Below are positions 12,301 to 23,263 of a stretch of DNA of 58,419 nucleotides, in pieces. The notes under the pieces are model-generated. The model worked only from the letters and a program-made list of their open reading frames with translations, did not search any database and was not told the DNA's origin. The translations under genes and the position numbers were made by a program. The first letter of the stretch is position 1; every line of letters starts with the position of its first letter. Source of the DNA: Nigrospora sphaerica (Eukaryota > Ascomycota > Sordariomycetes > Amphisphaeriales > Apiosporaceae); the NCBI GenBank assembly GCA_018287875.1, contig JAGVVL010000026.1, positions 1 through 58,419 of the forward strand, read 5' to 3'.

Positions 12301-15300
12301 GAGCTTTCGAGATTACGCTGCAAGTTACTGGTACCGCCACGCACGAAGAGATGGCCCCCACTACAAGGCAGTGTCTAGAGTCTTGATTGAATTCTTCTGC
12401 TCTAAAGACACAGGGTGGGAGGATTGGAGAAGACACTTCGACCAAGCCAATGCTCTGTCAAGGATGGTGCAACACACGGGGAAAATTGAATCAGCCAACA
12501 GCCTCTTCTACGCAACATATCTTGAGTTTGTCGATTTAGTTCGGCATTTGATTGAAAAGACGTTTTTTGATGTCAACAAGGTCGATGAGTCGGGAAGATC
12601 AGCCCTTCTTGCTTCCGCAGCCCAAGGCAACCTAGAACTGCTAAGATATCTCCTGGAAAAAGAGCCAGATATTGATCTCCCTAGTACCGAAGGACGAACG
12701 CCGTTATATGTGGCTGCGAGCAACGGACATGTTGAAGTCGTTAAGCTGCTTATTGAGAAGGGTGCGGATTGGAGAGTCGCTAGAAAGAACGGATGGACAC
12801 CATTCAATGCCGCTTCTTTGAATGGGCACCTCCAGGTGGTCAATCTGCTTCTCGAGAAAGGCGCCGATTGGACGGTAGCGAACAATGACGGATGGACGCC
12901 GCTGAATTCCGCTTGCCAAAGGGGCACCTCGAGGTGGTCAAGCTGCTTCTCGAGAAGGGCGCTGACTGGGCAGTCGCGAACAATAATGGATGGACACCGC
13001 TAAATGTTGCTTCAAGCGGTGGCCATGTCGAAGTCGTCAAGCTGCTTCTCGAGAAGGGTGCCGACTGGACGGTCGCTGACAATGATGGATGGACGCCGCT
13101 GAGAGCTGCTTTAAGCGGTAGTCACGTCGAGGTCGTTAAGCTGCTTCTCGAGAAGGGCGCCGACTGGACGGTCGCGGATAAGAATGGATGGACACCACTG
13201 AATGCTGCTTCGAGCGGTAGTCACGTCGAGGTCGTTAAGTTGCTCCTCGATAAGGGCGCCGACTGGACGGTCGCGAATAATGACGGATGGACTCCGCTGA
13301 ATTCCGCTTGCAAAAGGGGCATCTCGAGGTAGTTAAACTACTTCTTGAGAAAGGTGCCGACTGGACAGTCGCGGATAATAATGGATGGACGCCACTGAAT
13401 GCTGCTTCAAGCGGTAGCCACGTCGAGGTCGTTAAGCTACTCGAGAAGGGTGCCGACTGGACAGTTTCAGATAAGAATGGATGGACGCCGCTGAATGCTG
13501 CTTCGCTTAACGGCTATGTCGAGGTAGCTAAGCTGCTTCTCGAGAACGGCGCCGACTGGACCGTCGCTGATGATGACGGATGGACGCCGCTGAATGCTGC
13601 TTCAAGCGGTGGCCACATTGAGGTTGTCAAGCTGCTTCTCGAGAAGGGCGCCGACTGGACGGTCGCAAATAATGACGGATGGACGCCGCTGAATTCCGCT
13701 TGCGAAAAGGGGCATCTCGAGGTTGCTAAACTACTTCTTGAGAAGGGCGCCGACTGGACGGTCGCGGATAAGAATGGATGGACGCCACTGAATGCTGCTT
13801 CAAGCGGTAGTCACGTCGAGGTCGTTAAGCTGCTCCTCAAGAAGGGCGCCGACTGGACGGTCACGAATAATGATGGATGGACGCCGCTGAATTCTTGCGA
13901 AAAGGGGCACCTCGAGGTGGTTAAGCTGCTTCTTGATAAGAGCGCCGACTGGACGGTTGCTGACAATGATGGATGGACACCGTTAAGAGCTGCTTCAAGC
14001 GGTGGCCACGTCGAGGTTGTTAAGCTGCTTCTCGAGAAGGGCGCCGACTGGACAGTCGCTGACAATGACGGATGGACGCCGCTGAAAGCTGCTTTAAACG
14101 GTAGCCACGTCGAGGTGGTCAAGCTTCTCGAGACGGGCGCCGACTGGATGGTCACGAATAATGACGGATGGACTCCGCTGAATTCCGCTTGCAAAAAGGG
14201 GCATCTCGAGGTGGTTAAACTACTTCTTGAGAAGGGCGCAGACTGGACAGTCGCGGATAAGAATGGATGGACGCCGCTAAATGCTGCTTCCCTAACGGCT
14301 ACCTCGAGGTGGCCAAGCTGCTTCTCGAGAAGGGCGCCGACTGGACGGTTGCTGACAACGACGGATGGACGCCGCTGAACTCCGCTTGCGAAGAGGGGCA
14401 CCTCGAGGTGGTTAAGCTACTTCTTGAGAAGGGCGCTGGCTGGAAAGTTGCGGATAAGAATGGATGGACGCCGCTGAATGTTGCTTCAAGCGGTGGCCAC
14501 GTCGAGGTCGTCAAGTTGCTTCTCGAGAAGGGCGCCGAATGGACGGTTGCTGACAACGACGGATGGACACCACTAAGAGCTGCTTCAAGCGGTGGCCACG
14601 TCGAGGTCGTTAAGCTGCTTCTCGAGAAAGGTGCCCGCTGGACAGTGGCGGATAATAATGGATGGACGCCGCTGAATGCCGCTTCGTTCAATGGCCACGT
14701 CGAGGTGGCTAAGCTGCTTCTCGAGAAGGGCGCCGAATGGACGGTCGCTGACAACGACGGATGGACACCATTAAGAGCTGCTTCAAGCGGTGGCCACGTC
14801 GTCGTCGTTAAGCTGCTTCTCGAGAAAGGTGCCGACTGGACAGTGGCGGATAATAAGGGATGGACGCCGCTGAATGCCGCTTCATTCAATGGCCACGTCG
14901 AGGTGGCTAAGCTGCTTCTCGAGAAGGGCGCCGACTGGACGGTCGCAAATAATGACGGATGGACGCCGCTGAATTCCGCTTGCGAAAAGGGGCATCTCGA
15001 GGTTGTTAAACTACTTCTTAAGAAGGGCGCTGACTGGACAGTCGCGGATAAGAATGGATGGACGCCGCTGAGTGCCGCTTCGTTCAATGGCCACGTCAAG
15101 GTGGCTAAGCTGCTTCTCGAAAAGGGCGCCGACTGGACGGTCGCGAGCAACGACGGGTGGACGCCGCTGAATTCTGCCTCGAGTAAAGGACACGTCGAAG
15201 TGGTCGAGCTGCTTCTCGAAAAGGGCGCAGACTGGACTGTCGTGGAGAACAGTAACGGATGGACACCACTGTATGCAGCTTCATTTAACGGCCACGTCGA

Positions 15301-16048
15301 GGTGGCTAAGCTGCTTGAGAAGGGCGCCGACTGGACGTTCGCGGATAAGAATGGACGGACGCCGCTGAGTGTTGCTTCATCTAACGGCCACGTCGAAGTT
15401 GTTAAGCTACTTCTCGAAAAGGGCGCTGACTTAACCTTACCTGACTACGGTGGACGAAGCGCTCTCCATCTTGCAGCAGATAATGGAAAGGTTGATGTTG
15501 TCAGGTTACTCATCTTCCACGGGGCTGACATCCGGATCGAAGACCATTCCCGGCGTTCGCCTATCTTCTACGCGATTCAATCGGGGACTACGAATGCCTA
15601 AGTTTGTTGGTCTATGAGAATATGGATATCAACATTGTGGATTATTATGGTTCAACCCTCCTATCAGTCGCGGCTCGTTATGGCCATGAGAAGATTGTCG
15701 AGTGCCTTCTCAAATCATCTAATGTTGACGTCAGTTTGGCGGATCACTTTGGAAGATCCCCGGTCTGGTGGGCTCAAAAACAGGGCCATAATACGATCAC
15801 AGAGCTGCTGCAACTACATACTGGGAACGAAAACCTGGAAACGGATGCGAGTAGAGATGCACTGGGGGAACCTGCCGACTTCGACTCGGGGAAGAGTTTG
15901 CGATGTATGCTTCGCCAGTACTGGAACAGCATGCTTTTCGTGTGCGTGCTGTTCCAAGGGTGATTTCGACATTTGTATGGAATGCAAAAGGCTCGGTGCT
16001 CGGTGTCTAGATGAGTCTCATAGCTTGCTTCTACGTGAGAGTATGTGA
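9336..16048 (+). CDS. NLR: HET, HeLo-like, NACHT, about 30 ankyrin repeats, ZZ finger
   Basis: About 2,200 residues from ATG 9336. HET domain: 'PPYAILSHTWGDDDQEVTF', 'FWIDTCCIDK', 'FTRGWTLQELIAP', 'PLIYGEGE'-like end (about 9400-10050). Next a helical region like the HeLo/prion-inhibition family ('LSGLAELFDTCMDIVE', 'LLFQQWGEAVGL', about 10230-10720). NACHT follows with Walker A 'GPAGYGKTVLTASIV' (about 11090-11130) and Walker B 'IVDGLDEC' (about 11376-11400). An ankyrin array spans 12588-15590, and a ZZ zinc finger ends the protein ('CDVCFASTGTACFSC', 'GDFDICMECKRLGARC', 15895-16010). Intron 10861-10908. Frame breaks near 9718, 10005, 10540, 11838, 12919, 13313, 14287, 15595 and 15897; all but the last fit one lost base. 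Likely a non-self recognition or cell-death regulator in the cytoplasm. Confidence 0.85.
12588..15590 (+). repeat. Ankyrin repeat array, about 30 units, about 99-bp period
   Basis: About 30 successive 33-residue ankyrin units inside the NLR gene. The typical unit is 'NGWTPLNAASSGGH' followed by 'VEVVKLLLEKGADWTVA'. The first two and last two units are diverged ('SGRSALLASAAQGN', 'GGRSALHLAADNG'); the inner units are nearly identical at DNA level. Variation concentrates at the same positions: the residues before GWTPL (D, N, K), the residue after it (N, R, K, S, Y) and the turn (SSGGH, SCEKGH, SFNGH, LSGSH). Whole-codon losses of one Leu occur at about 13440, 14125 and 15315, and of one Ala at about 13894. 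This is the pattern of recent unit duplication and exchange. Confidence 0.9.
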
Positions 16049-16661
16049 AGCGTGCAAATTTCTAACGAGGGCCACGAAATTTAGACGATGAAATTCTTGA
16101 CTATTTGGAAATAACGTCTTATGTGAAACGTTTAAGGGTATTGAATAGTGTGTCTTAAACAATATTGGCCTTTAGAAATTCATTTGTGCCTGCGGTTACT
16201 GTTTAAGCCCCCTATTGTTCTACACGCACTAGTATTAATAGGTGAACGAAAATAAGTGTGGTCACTAATAGGCGTATTAAAAAGCAACGGGTTTGCTAGT
16301 TGTTGTCGAGTTGGCAGTCGACTAAACTCTCGGCTCAGGTCACCCCAGAAATGGCTATGCAGGCGATCAGGATATACTTGATACGTATATTGACTAGCAA
16401 CCGTGTAGGGTGTCAATTGAGTGTAGAAGAAGGATGCCCTTCTAACTATGAATATGGATAATAGGAGGAAATTTATACCTGCTATCTAATCAGGAAGCGC
16501 CCTGATTAGATCATCAGATAATATCTGTCCTCCTCGACGTTGCAAAATGTCACGTGGTCCGCCTTGGGACTTCACGTATCAATACTCTAAGGTTCACGAA
16601 ACATAGAGCGCTTCTTCATGGTGTTTATCAGTTGAGATATAAGCTAAGTAAAAACATGAGA
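16049..16661. other. AT-rich gap, no gene seen
   Basis: Intergenic stretch between the NLR gene and the pogo element. It has only short chance frames. The pogo element lies in its right end, flanked by TA. Confidence 0.5.
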
Positions 16662-16663
16662 TA

Positions 16664-18521
16664 ACGTGGATGTCATACGAGTGGGCCAGTCATACGAGTG
16701 GGCCACTTTCCACTCATTTCAACTCTTCCAACTTCAATTGCCTTTAACTCAACCAATAGTTATGGAACAATCTTCTAGCGAGTCTAGAATCATTCTAGCG
16801 ATCCAGGCGATTAAGAAGAACCCTAAACTTAGCTGCCGACAAGCGGCGGCTATCTACAACATCTCGCGAACTACCCTCCAACGCAGAATGAACGGAAAAC
16901 ACGCTAGACGCGATATACGCGCCAACAATACTCGTCTTACCGAATTAGAAGAGAAGACGCTTGTCCGATACATCCTCGACCTAGATTCACGAGGATTTGC
17001 GCCGCGGTTGCACGATGTGGAAGATATGGCGAATGTCATTACCGCGTCGCGCGACGCGTCACGTGTCGGGACGCGTTGGGCCGCGAACTTCGTTAAGCGA
17101 CAACGAGACCTCCGGACGCGTTTTTCGCGTGCATACGACTATCAGAGGGCCCTCTGCGAAGATCCTGAAAAAATCGCGGGCTGGTTCGCGCTCTTCGCGA
17201 ACCTGAAGGCCAAGTACGGTATCCAGGACGAGGATATCTACAACTTCGACGAGACCGGCTTTATGATGGGCCAAATCACGTCCTCGATAGTCGTGACCGG
17301 CGCCGATTGGAGCGGAAAGCGAAAAAGGTCCAGCCTGGCAATCGGGAATGGGTTACCGTAATCCAGGGCGTCTGTTCCGACGGCTGGTGTGTCCCGCCGT
17401 TCATCGTGGTGGTAAAGGCGCCTACCACCTCGCTAATTGGTACGCCGACAGCACTCTCCCGCGCGATTGGGTAATCAAACCGACCCAGAATGGATAGACA
17501 GATAACGAGACCGGCCTGGATTGGATTCGGCATTTCGATAAACACACCCGTCGCGCGCAACAGGCCGATATCGTCTGTTAGTGATTAATGGGCACGAGAG
17601 CCACGTTTCGGCCGAATTCCAGGCTTTTTGCAAAGAGAAGAACATTGTGACGGTCTCTATGCCTCCGCACTCGTTGTATCTACTCCAGCTACTTGACGTG
17701 GGGTGTTTCAGCCCATTAAAGTAAGCGTACAGTCGCGAAATCGAAGGTTCATGAAGTCACTCGTTAACCACATCACTAAGGCCGAGTTTCTAATCGCCTT
17801 TCAAGCAGCCTTTTAAAGGTTTTCATATTTAACAACGTCAAAGCTGGATTTGCCGGAGCCGGTTTAGTCCCTCTAAACCCGGATAGAGTGCTCGCAAAGC
17901 TGGATGTGAAGTTATCGACACCTTCGCCTATTAGAAGCCTTCCGGCCGCGAGTATCCTATGGGCCTCTCAAACGCCACACAACCCGATTGAGGCGACTTC
18001 GTAGACTGATTTTATTAAGAATCGAGTCCGCCGTCACTAAGGAAGCTCTCCAACACCGATTTTATCGGCAGTGGACCAGTTTGCTAAGGGTGCAATGGCG
18101 ATGATACACGAGGTCGCTCTTCTCCAGGCGGAGAACAAGACCCTTCGAGAGGCGAATTCCAGCCTCGCAAAACGTCGGAGAGCGAAAAAGACGCGTCTAC
18201 AGCAAGGAGGAACACTCGAGATTGGCGAGGCTTAAGATCTTTTAGATCAAAAGGACATCGATACACAGTTAAGAGAGGAAACGTGTATAAGGAGTGGTCG
18301 GGCGACGAGGACAGAACCGCGCGCTCAGCGGTGTGGCATCTGCGGAACGGCTGGGCATAATGCGCGAACATGTAAAATAGACGTAGAAACATCTGGAGAG
18401 TCGGATTCCGATTAGTTTGAATTAATTTAAGGCGTTGTGGTTAAGTAATTGATTGATTTGTCGTGAAGGTGCTTAGAAGTGGCCCACTCGTATGACTGGC
18501 CCACTCGTATGACATCCACGT
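16664..18521 (+). mobile_element. pogo/Fot-like transposon, 1,858 bp, complete ends
   Basis: Perfect 45-bp terminal inverted repeats at 16664-16708 and 18477-18521, starting 'acgtggatgtcatacgagtg'. The element is flanked by a TA target duplication (16662-16663 and 18522-18523), as in the Tc1/mariner-pogo superfamily. Inside each repeat the 16-mer 'tcatacgagtgggcca' occurs twice in tandem, which may be a doubled transposase binding site. The only gene is a broken transposase. Perfect ends with a dead gene suggest movement by a transposase supplied elsewhere, or very recent decay. Confidence 0.93.
16762..18415 (+). pseudogene. pogo-type DDE transposase, broken
   Basis: The first 200 codons are intact from ATG 16762: a psq-type helix-turn-helix ('LSCRQAAAIYNISRTTLQRR'), a CENP-B-like second DNA-binding part ('VGTRWAANFVKRQRDLRTR') and the first catalytic Asp in 'IYNFDETGFMMG'. 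After about 17330 the frame is lost, but the coding sense can still be followed: 'REWVTVIQGVCSDGW', 'NGHESHVSAEFQAF' and 'PPHSLYLLQLLDVG' mark the rest of the DDE core. The C terminus has a zinc knuckle, 'CGICGTAGHNARTC', and stops at 18413-18415. In-frame stops such as TAG near 17491 and TAA near 18233 fit TGG-to-TAG and CAA-to-TAA changes (RIP type). Not functional. Confidence 0.88.
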
Positions 18522-18523
18522 TA

Positions 18524-20039
18524 GCTCATTTGACTTTTAGGAAACACAAAGTTGGAAAAGTGACAATATATTTTATTGCTTGTACAACAGCATAAATCTT
18601 TAACACCACGCTCACGAGCGACTCAGGGTGGCTCGAAAAGCGCGCACAGCAAGATGCCAGCACGTTTACAGCGCTTAATTCCCTGCGCATCCGGATGCAT
18701 AATCATATGGATATGGGGCAAGCCTATTCATTAGCGGCAAGAGTCGCTCTCGACCCGAACAGTATAGGCACGAAGCTCTCCTCGGCTTGGGTCAGCATAA
18801 TGCTGTTGTTCTTGTTGTATCGTTACTTTTCGGGGTCTTCCTCTCTTGCGAGGTACCTTGTTCGTTGAGGGGGCCATTCGGGTACTTTCTGGGCCTTCCT
18901 CGCTTCCTAGGCGGACCTATAAGAACAAGGTCCCCCTCTGCCATGTGGGCTGAGGCGGGACGGGCCCCGTATCTCCACACCTATCCTCTACATATGCCAG
19001 TGGCGGAGTGTCTGCAGGAACAAGTGCTGCGTTGTCAGGGTGGGCATCTTGTGAAATTTTGGGCACGAATTCGGAACTAGCGAGAGCAAGAGAACCACAT
19101 TCTGGATGTGTTGCTGTTTGTACATGGTACGATGCGCTGTCCAGGGTCATGGTGAAAGTTGCTTGTGGTCCGGGCGAAGGAGAACATCTCACACGTGAAG
19201 TTCCAAGGCGGACCACGTGATATTGCGTGTGTGTGTGTGTGTTATTGTTTAACGTCGAAGTAGGGCCACTGGTACCGTGGTTTATCTACTTATCTCCCAG
19301 GGAGATATGTGACGTGGCAAGCTTATAGAAGCCACTCCGTGCCTTATTGGCTCATCGTGACTCTGACCTTTAGACTCGACATCCAGCCTTCCAGTCTCTT
19401 TTCTCGTCTCGTGTTCTCTGCCCCTGGTGTTGAACTGGGGCCCGTCATAGTTAGGTGCTTGATACGAAAATATGGTAGGAAACAGAGCATACAGTTAGAA
19501 GGGAGCTAAACTGGCTAGATGCTGCGGTGGCAGACCTATTATAGGTGTGGGTCAGGGCCGTGGCAGCCGGCAGGCCTGGAGCAGGTGCCTCTAGGTGCCC
19601 TAGGCTGCAGCAGCTGCTGTCCCTCTAGAACGGTTCCCCCCCATATCCAGGGCATCGCGTATCACACGCGGCGACCATTCCATCTGGGCGTCCGGGCCGT
19701 CGAAGCCATCGCCAGAGTAGCGTCCTACGAGTTCGGCTGGCAGAGGTTAGCTCCCGCGTCCGGATTTCTCCGTCAGGGGCAAGCTCGATGGTTAGGTGGG
19801 CTGGAAGCGGAGGATCCGATTTACGAAAGGGTATTGGCTCCGAACGACCTAAGATATCATCAGTGAGGCATGCTTAGGCCCCTCGGTGGAAAACTCACCT
19901 CTTCTCTCGGATGGCGCCGGGCCATTCCCGAAAACTGTCGACCTTTATGTTGGTGGGCTTCGGTAGGATCTGTTGGTGAATCAAGTTGAGGATGTAAGGG
20001 AAAGAAGATGGACGAATCGACCGAGACTCAACTGGGCTA
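18524..20039. other. Gene-poor stretch with a weak AT-hook-like minus-strand frame
   Basis: No gene I can support. On the minus strand, 19216-18792 reads in two frames a possible fragment ending with 'PPRKRGRPRKYPNGP', an AT-hook-like motif seen in some transposon proteins and chromatin factors. A (GT)n run lies at about 19226-19242. A plus-strand frame of 115 codons at 19519-19866 has no recognisable motif. It may be old transposon sequence. Confidence 0.3.
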
Positions 20040-20456
20040 TTTTTACCTCAATGGAATGGGTCTTATCGACGGCGTTGAGCATTGACACCCGACCCTCCGT
20101 CCATTGAGTGAAAGCCTACATGGAGCTCCACATGCAATTTCATGGTGACCTTCCCGTTCATAGGTTGGTTCACGTACGGTACTACGGATGGCGCCGGGGA
20201 ATGACTTGGGGTTACAATCATCCCGAGGCCGAGGCTCAGTTTCTGTGGCGAGGACAATCATGACCCCGACCTTGCCCACCGCCTCAGCACGGTGGCGGAT
20301 TTTGATAAGATCCTGGTGATGCATGCCGGCCGGGCGGCCGAATACGGGACGCCCGAGAGCTAGGGGAACCCGATGAGGGCCAAGGCAGGTTCAGGGACAT
20401 GTGCGAGCAAAGCGGTTAGAGAGACATGCTGCGAGATATGTGTTTGGGGAGGCTGT
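20040..20456 (+). pseudogene. ABC transporter C-terminal remnant
   Basis: Remains of the end of a multidrug-type ABC transporter. A degenerate read-through gives 'SMEWVLSTALSID' and 'VKAYMELH', matching the linker after the last membrane domain. Then comes '[19 protein letters not shown]', which holds the H-loop His and the following strands of the nucleotide-binding domain, and the tail 'RFRDMCEQSG'. The P-loop and signature are missing, so most of the second ATPase domain is deleted. Stops and frame breaks are present. I infer an ABCC or ABCB-type pump but cannot tell which. Confidence 0.55.
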
Positions 20457-21490
20457 GACGGGGCATAATGCCATCATCGGACCTAAGCTCTTGAGCGGGT
20501 GTGGCAGTTGTCTGGCAAGTGCTTTGTACCACGATCTGGTTTGATCCTGCTCTCTCCAGAGGTAGCCACTTTAACACTGTCGGCCGGCATCGGTAACAGC
20601 AGGCGATTGAATTCATTACTGAAAAGGTAACCAGACAAAACAGGTTCCAAAATCTTGTAAGACAACGTGGCTCATCGCTTTTGCCAACATAGTCAGCCGC
20701 TCCCGACGGATAAACCACTATATTGCGTTTAATATTGGTGGTTTGCTATCATTAGAAAGATACTCTTCGTCCGTTGCAGACGAGAACGCCGCCGCAACTG
20801 TGGGTTGCTTGATGCTTAGGTTGCTGCGATGGTGTCCAAAACGGACTTGCATCAAGGAGGCCAGGGCCTGACGGTCAGTTGTGACATGTATGCTCCAATA
20901 AAAGAATGCTTATCTACTTTTCCCTCCCAATCTTGTCATTGCCATCGCAAGATTTACCGGGTACGCGAAATATTCTAGTGCTCAGTAAGTGGTGCTTACC
21001 CAACGCATTGACAGGCCATCGGCGAAATTAATGGCCTGATATGTATAAGCAAAAGCATCTGAGGCGTCAGGTATATTCTCAGCCCAGTTTCTGTATATAT
21101 CCAATCCAAGGATTATGGCAAAGGGTTCTGGAGTTTCGTCGGTTGCCCGCTACTGCTCGGAGCCTTTTCGTCTGTCCGTTGGGCCTTAAGGTGCTTCCCG
21201 GGCGGCGACCAAGGGGCCAAGACCACTAGCAAAGCAGCAAAGGTACAGGTAAGTAGACTGTATACATGATGGTCCATGCCCATCCATATAGACTGTACCC
21301 TTGGGCATTTTCTGTTGAAACCTCCAAGTCTGGCTGGCGAGCCCGAATGGAACCGCTGCCGAAACCAGCCTCGGAGGGCTGTCCCAGTGCCCTGCAAGCC
21401 TCCTATCCTCAAGTTTTCCACACTTCTCTCGCCCAAGTGGGGTTCCCCAGGCGCTTTGCCCCAAGTCGGTACGGCGTCCCAAGGAACTGG
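20457..21490. other. Intergenic, nothing supported
   Basis: Only short chance frames on both strands. It lies between the ABC remnant and the 3' end of the minus-strand epimerase-like gene. Confidence 0.4.
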
Positions 21491-22364
21491 TCAATCAACC
21501 GGGGAAGAAAGGGCAACCGGGCGTTCACTTGGCCGCAATACACGACTGGATGGTGGCGGTTCCTTTGCCGGCGACGACACGCCCGTCGCGAAGGCAGCGT
21601 CGAGGCAGCCCCGCGTCACGTCGCGGATGCGCACGCGCCCGTTCGTCGCGAAGAAGATGCCGCTGCCGTCCCCGTCGAGGGACGACAACACCGCCGCGCC
21701 GCCCGTCACCAGCGCCTCGCGCACGCACGCCAGGCATAGGTCGGCCAGGTCGGCCACGTGCGCGTAGTCGATGGCGGCGGTGTCGGGGCCCAGGGCGAAG
21801 CCGTAGCCGTGCGCGACGACGTAGGCCATTATGATGGCCACGACGAGGCGGGCGCGCCCGGCGTCGAGGGCCGCGAGCTCGGCCGCCCGCTGCGCATACC
21901 ACAGCCGCTCGTTTTCCGCCTTCTCGAACAGGTACACGGCCACCGCGTCGGCGTCATCCCACTCGCGGTCCGGGAACGCCTCCCCGTGAGCGGCCGGTCC
22001 GAGATGTTGGATCAGCCGCTCGTGTGGATCAGCCACTTGACCGGCCCGCGGTCCGGGCCGGCCGCGAGGCCACGCACCAGCGCTTCGGCGCTGGCCGGGT
22101 GGAAGCCCGAGCCCGCGTTGCCGAAGACGTCGTGCCGGCTAGCGATGTCGGCGATCACGTCCGTCTCGCTGTAGTCTCGGAAGAGGAGACACTCGATGCG
22201 GTCGCCGTAGGTGGCCTGGAGCTTATCGGCTCGTTCCTGGCCCCTGACAGGGCCGTGACTCGGACTTGGGCCAAGGCCGTATCGGTACACGGCAACAGAC
22301 GATGGAGCACCGTGCCGCCAACGTAGCCCGTGGCTCCAAGCAATAGAATGGGGAGGAAAGGCAT
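21491..22364 (-). CDS. NAD(P)-binding epimerase-like protein (atypical SDR)
   Basis: About 290 residues. The start is the ATG at 22364 ('MPFLPILLLGATGYVGG'), giving a first beta strand and the Rossmann motif GATGYVGG right at the N terminus. It continues 'CLLFRDYSETDVIADIASRH', 'VKWLIHTSG', 'YAHVADLADLCLACVREAL' and stops at 21491. The layout is that of NmrA/epimerase-type SDR proteins, which reduce or epimerise sugars or act as NADP sensors. No clear Tyr-x3-Lys pair is visible in the expected place, though 'HGYGFALG' is conserved in position. Frames break near 22240 and 22025, the latter also with a TGA that could be CGA-to-TGA. Related in type to the gene at 35.2 kb. Confidence 0.7.
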
Positions 22365-23263
22365 GACGCACGGTAGGTAACCGAAGATTGTGCTTATACT
22401 ATCGCTGGACCGGATCCGACGGTGGCCACCCTGCCATGGACGGTCGTCTTTATAAACCCCGCGTGCCCAGTACCGAGCAGCTATCCTATCCAGGTGATCG
22501 CGCGGGATGACCGCCACCGCCCAAGTAGGGCTAAATCCCCGCCGAGTCGGAACAAAGCAGCACCATTACGCCGTCGTGGTTGGGGATGTGACGAAACAAC
22601 GAAACTGAACTCCTCTACCGGAACAGGCGCCCTACAGATGACGTCGCAACGGCAGCCAATCGGAACAAGCCTCCACGCCCACAGAGTCCCTCTTCCGGTC
22701 CATTTTGTCCTGCTATGGTTGCTCAGTAGGTGGTATTGTGGAAACAAAGCTCCACCCGTCTTCATTGGGTCGGCTGAGGGAAGACTACCCAAGTGGCGGC
22801 GTCGAGCTTGCTTCTTCCCGAGGCGGCGTGGAATGGCTTGTATGAACAACTGCACCTCTTTGGCTACCCTGACACCGGCTTCTTTCCTGAGGAGCCGCTC
22901 CGGATTCGGAGTATCATGTATCGTTGTGTGCGTCGGCTGAGACTTAAGTATCAGTCCAAGGCAAATAGCACCGTCCTGGCGTGCCCAGCTGCAGGTGCGA
23001 AATGATTCCGAGAATTTGGGCCAGGTCCATGATATGAATTAATGCCTAAGTCGCTACTGCAAAGCTTGACTCGATGATTAGGAGACGCTGACGAGCTATT
23101 ACAAATTTCCAAGTACACCTTGGATTAGCGTCTCTGCGCTCGTGGTTCAGAGAGCCCCCTCCCCCCACCCCTTCCATTACGACCCGGGGAGACCATATAT
23201 ATCAGTTTTTACGATTGGCCCTGGGGAATCGACGATATTTCCCAAACTACCCAGCTCCGTATT
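22365..23263. other. Intergenic, no gene supported
   Basis: Upstream region of the minus-strand epimerase-like gene and downstream region of the choline-transporter-like gene. A plus-strand frame of 172 codons at 22422-22940 has no recognisable motif and is probably chance. A C-rich tract lies at about 23157-23172. Confidence 0.4.

Noticed and set aside
14299..15150. Minus-strand open frame of 283 codons with repeats
   Set aside because: Shadow of the ankyrin array; its repeats only mirror the 99-bp units.
12588..15590. Regular repeat array that could be mistaken for a CRISPR-like array
   Set aside because: Units are coding ankyrin repeats without spacers, in a eukaryotic gene.
21276..21767. 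Plus-strand open frames of about 160 codons
   Set aside because: They overlap the minus-strand epimerase-like gene and carry no motif.
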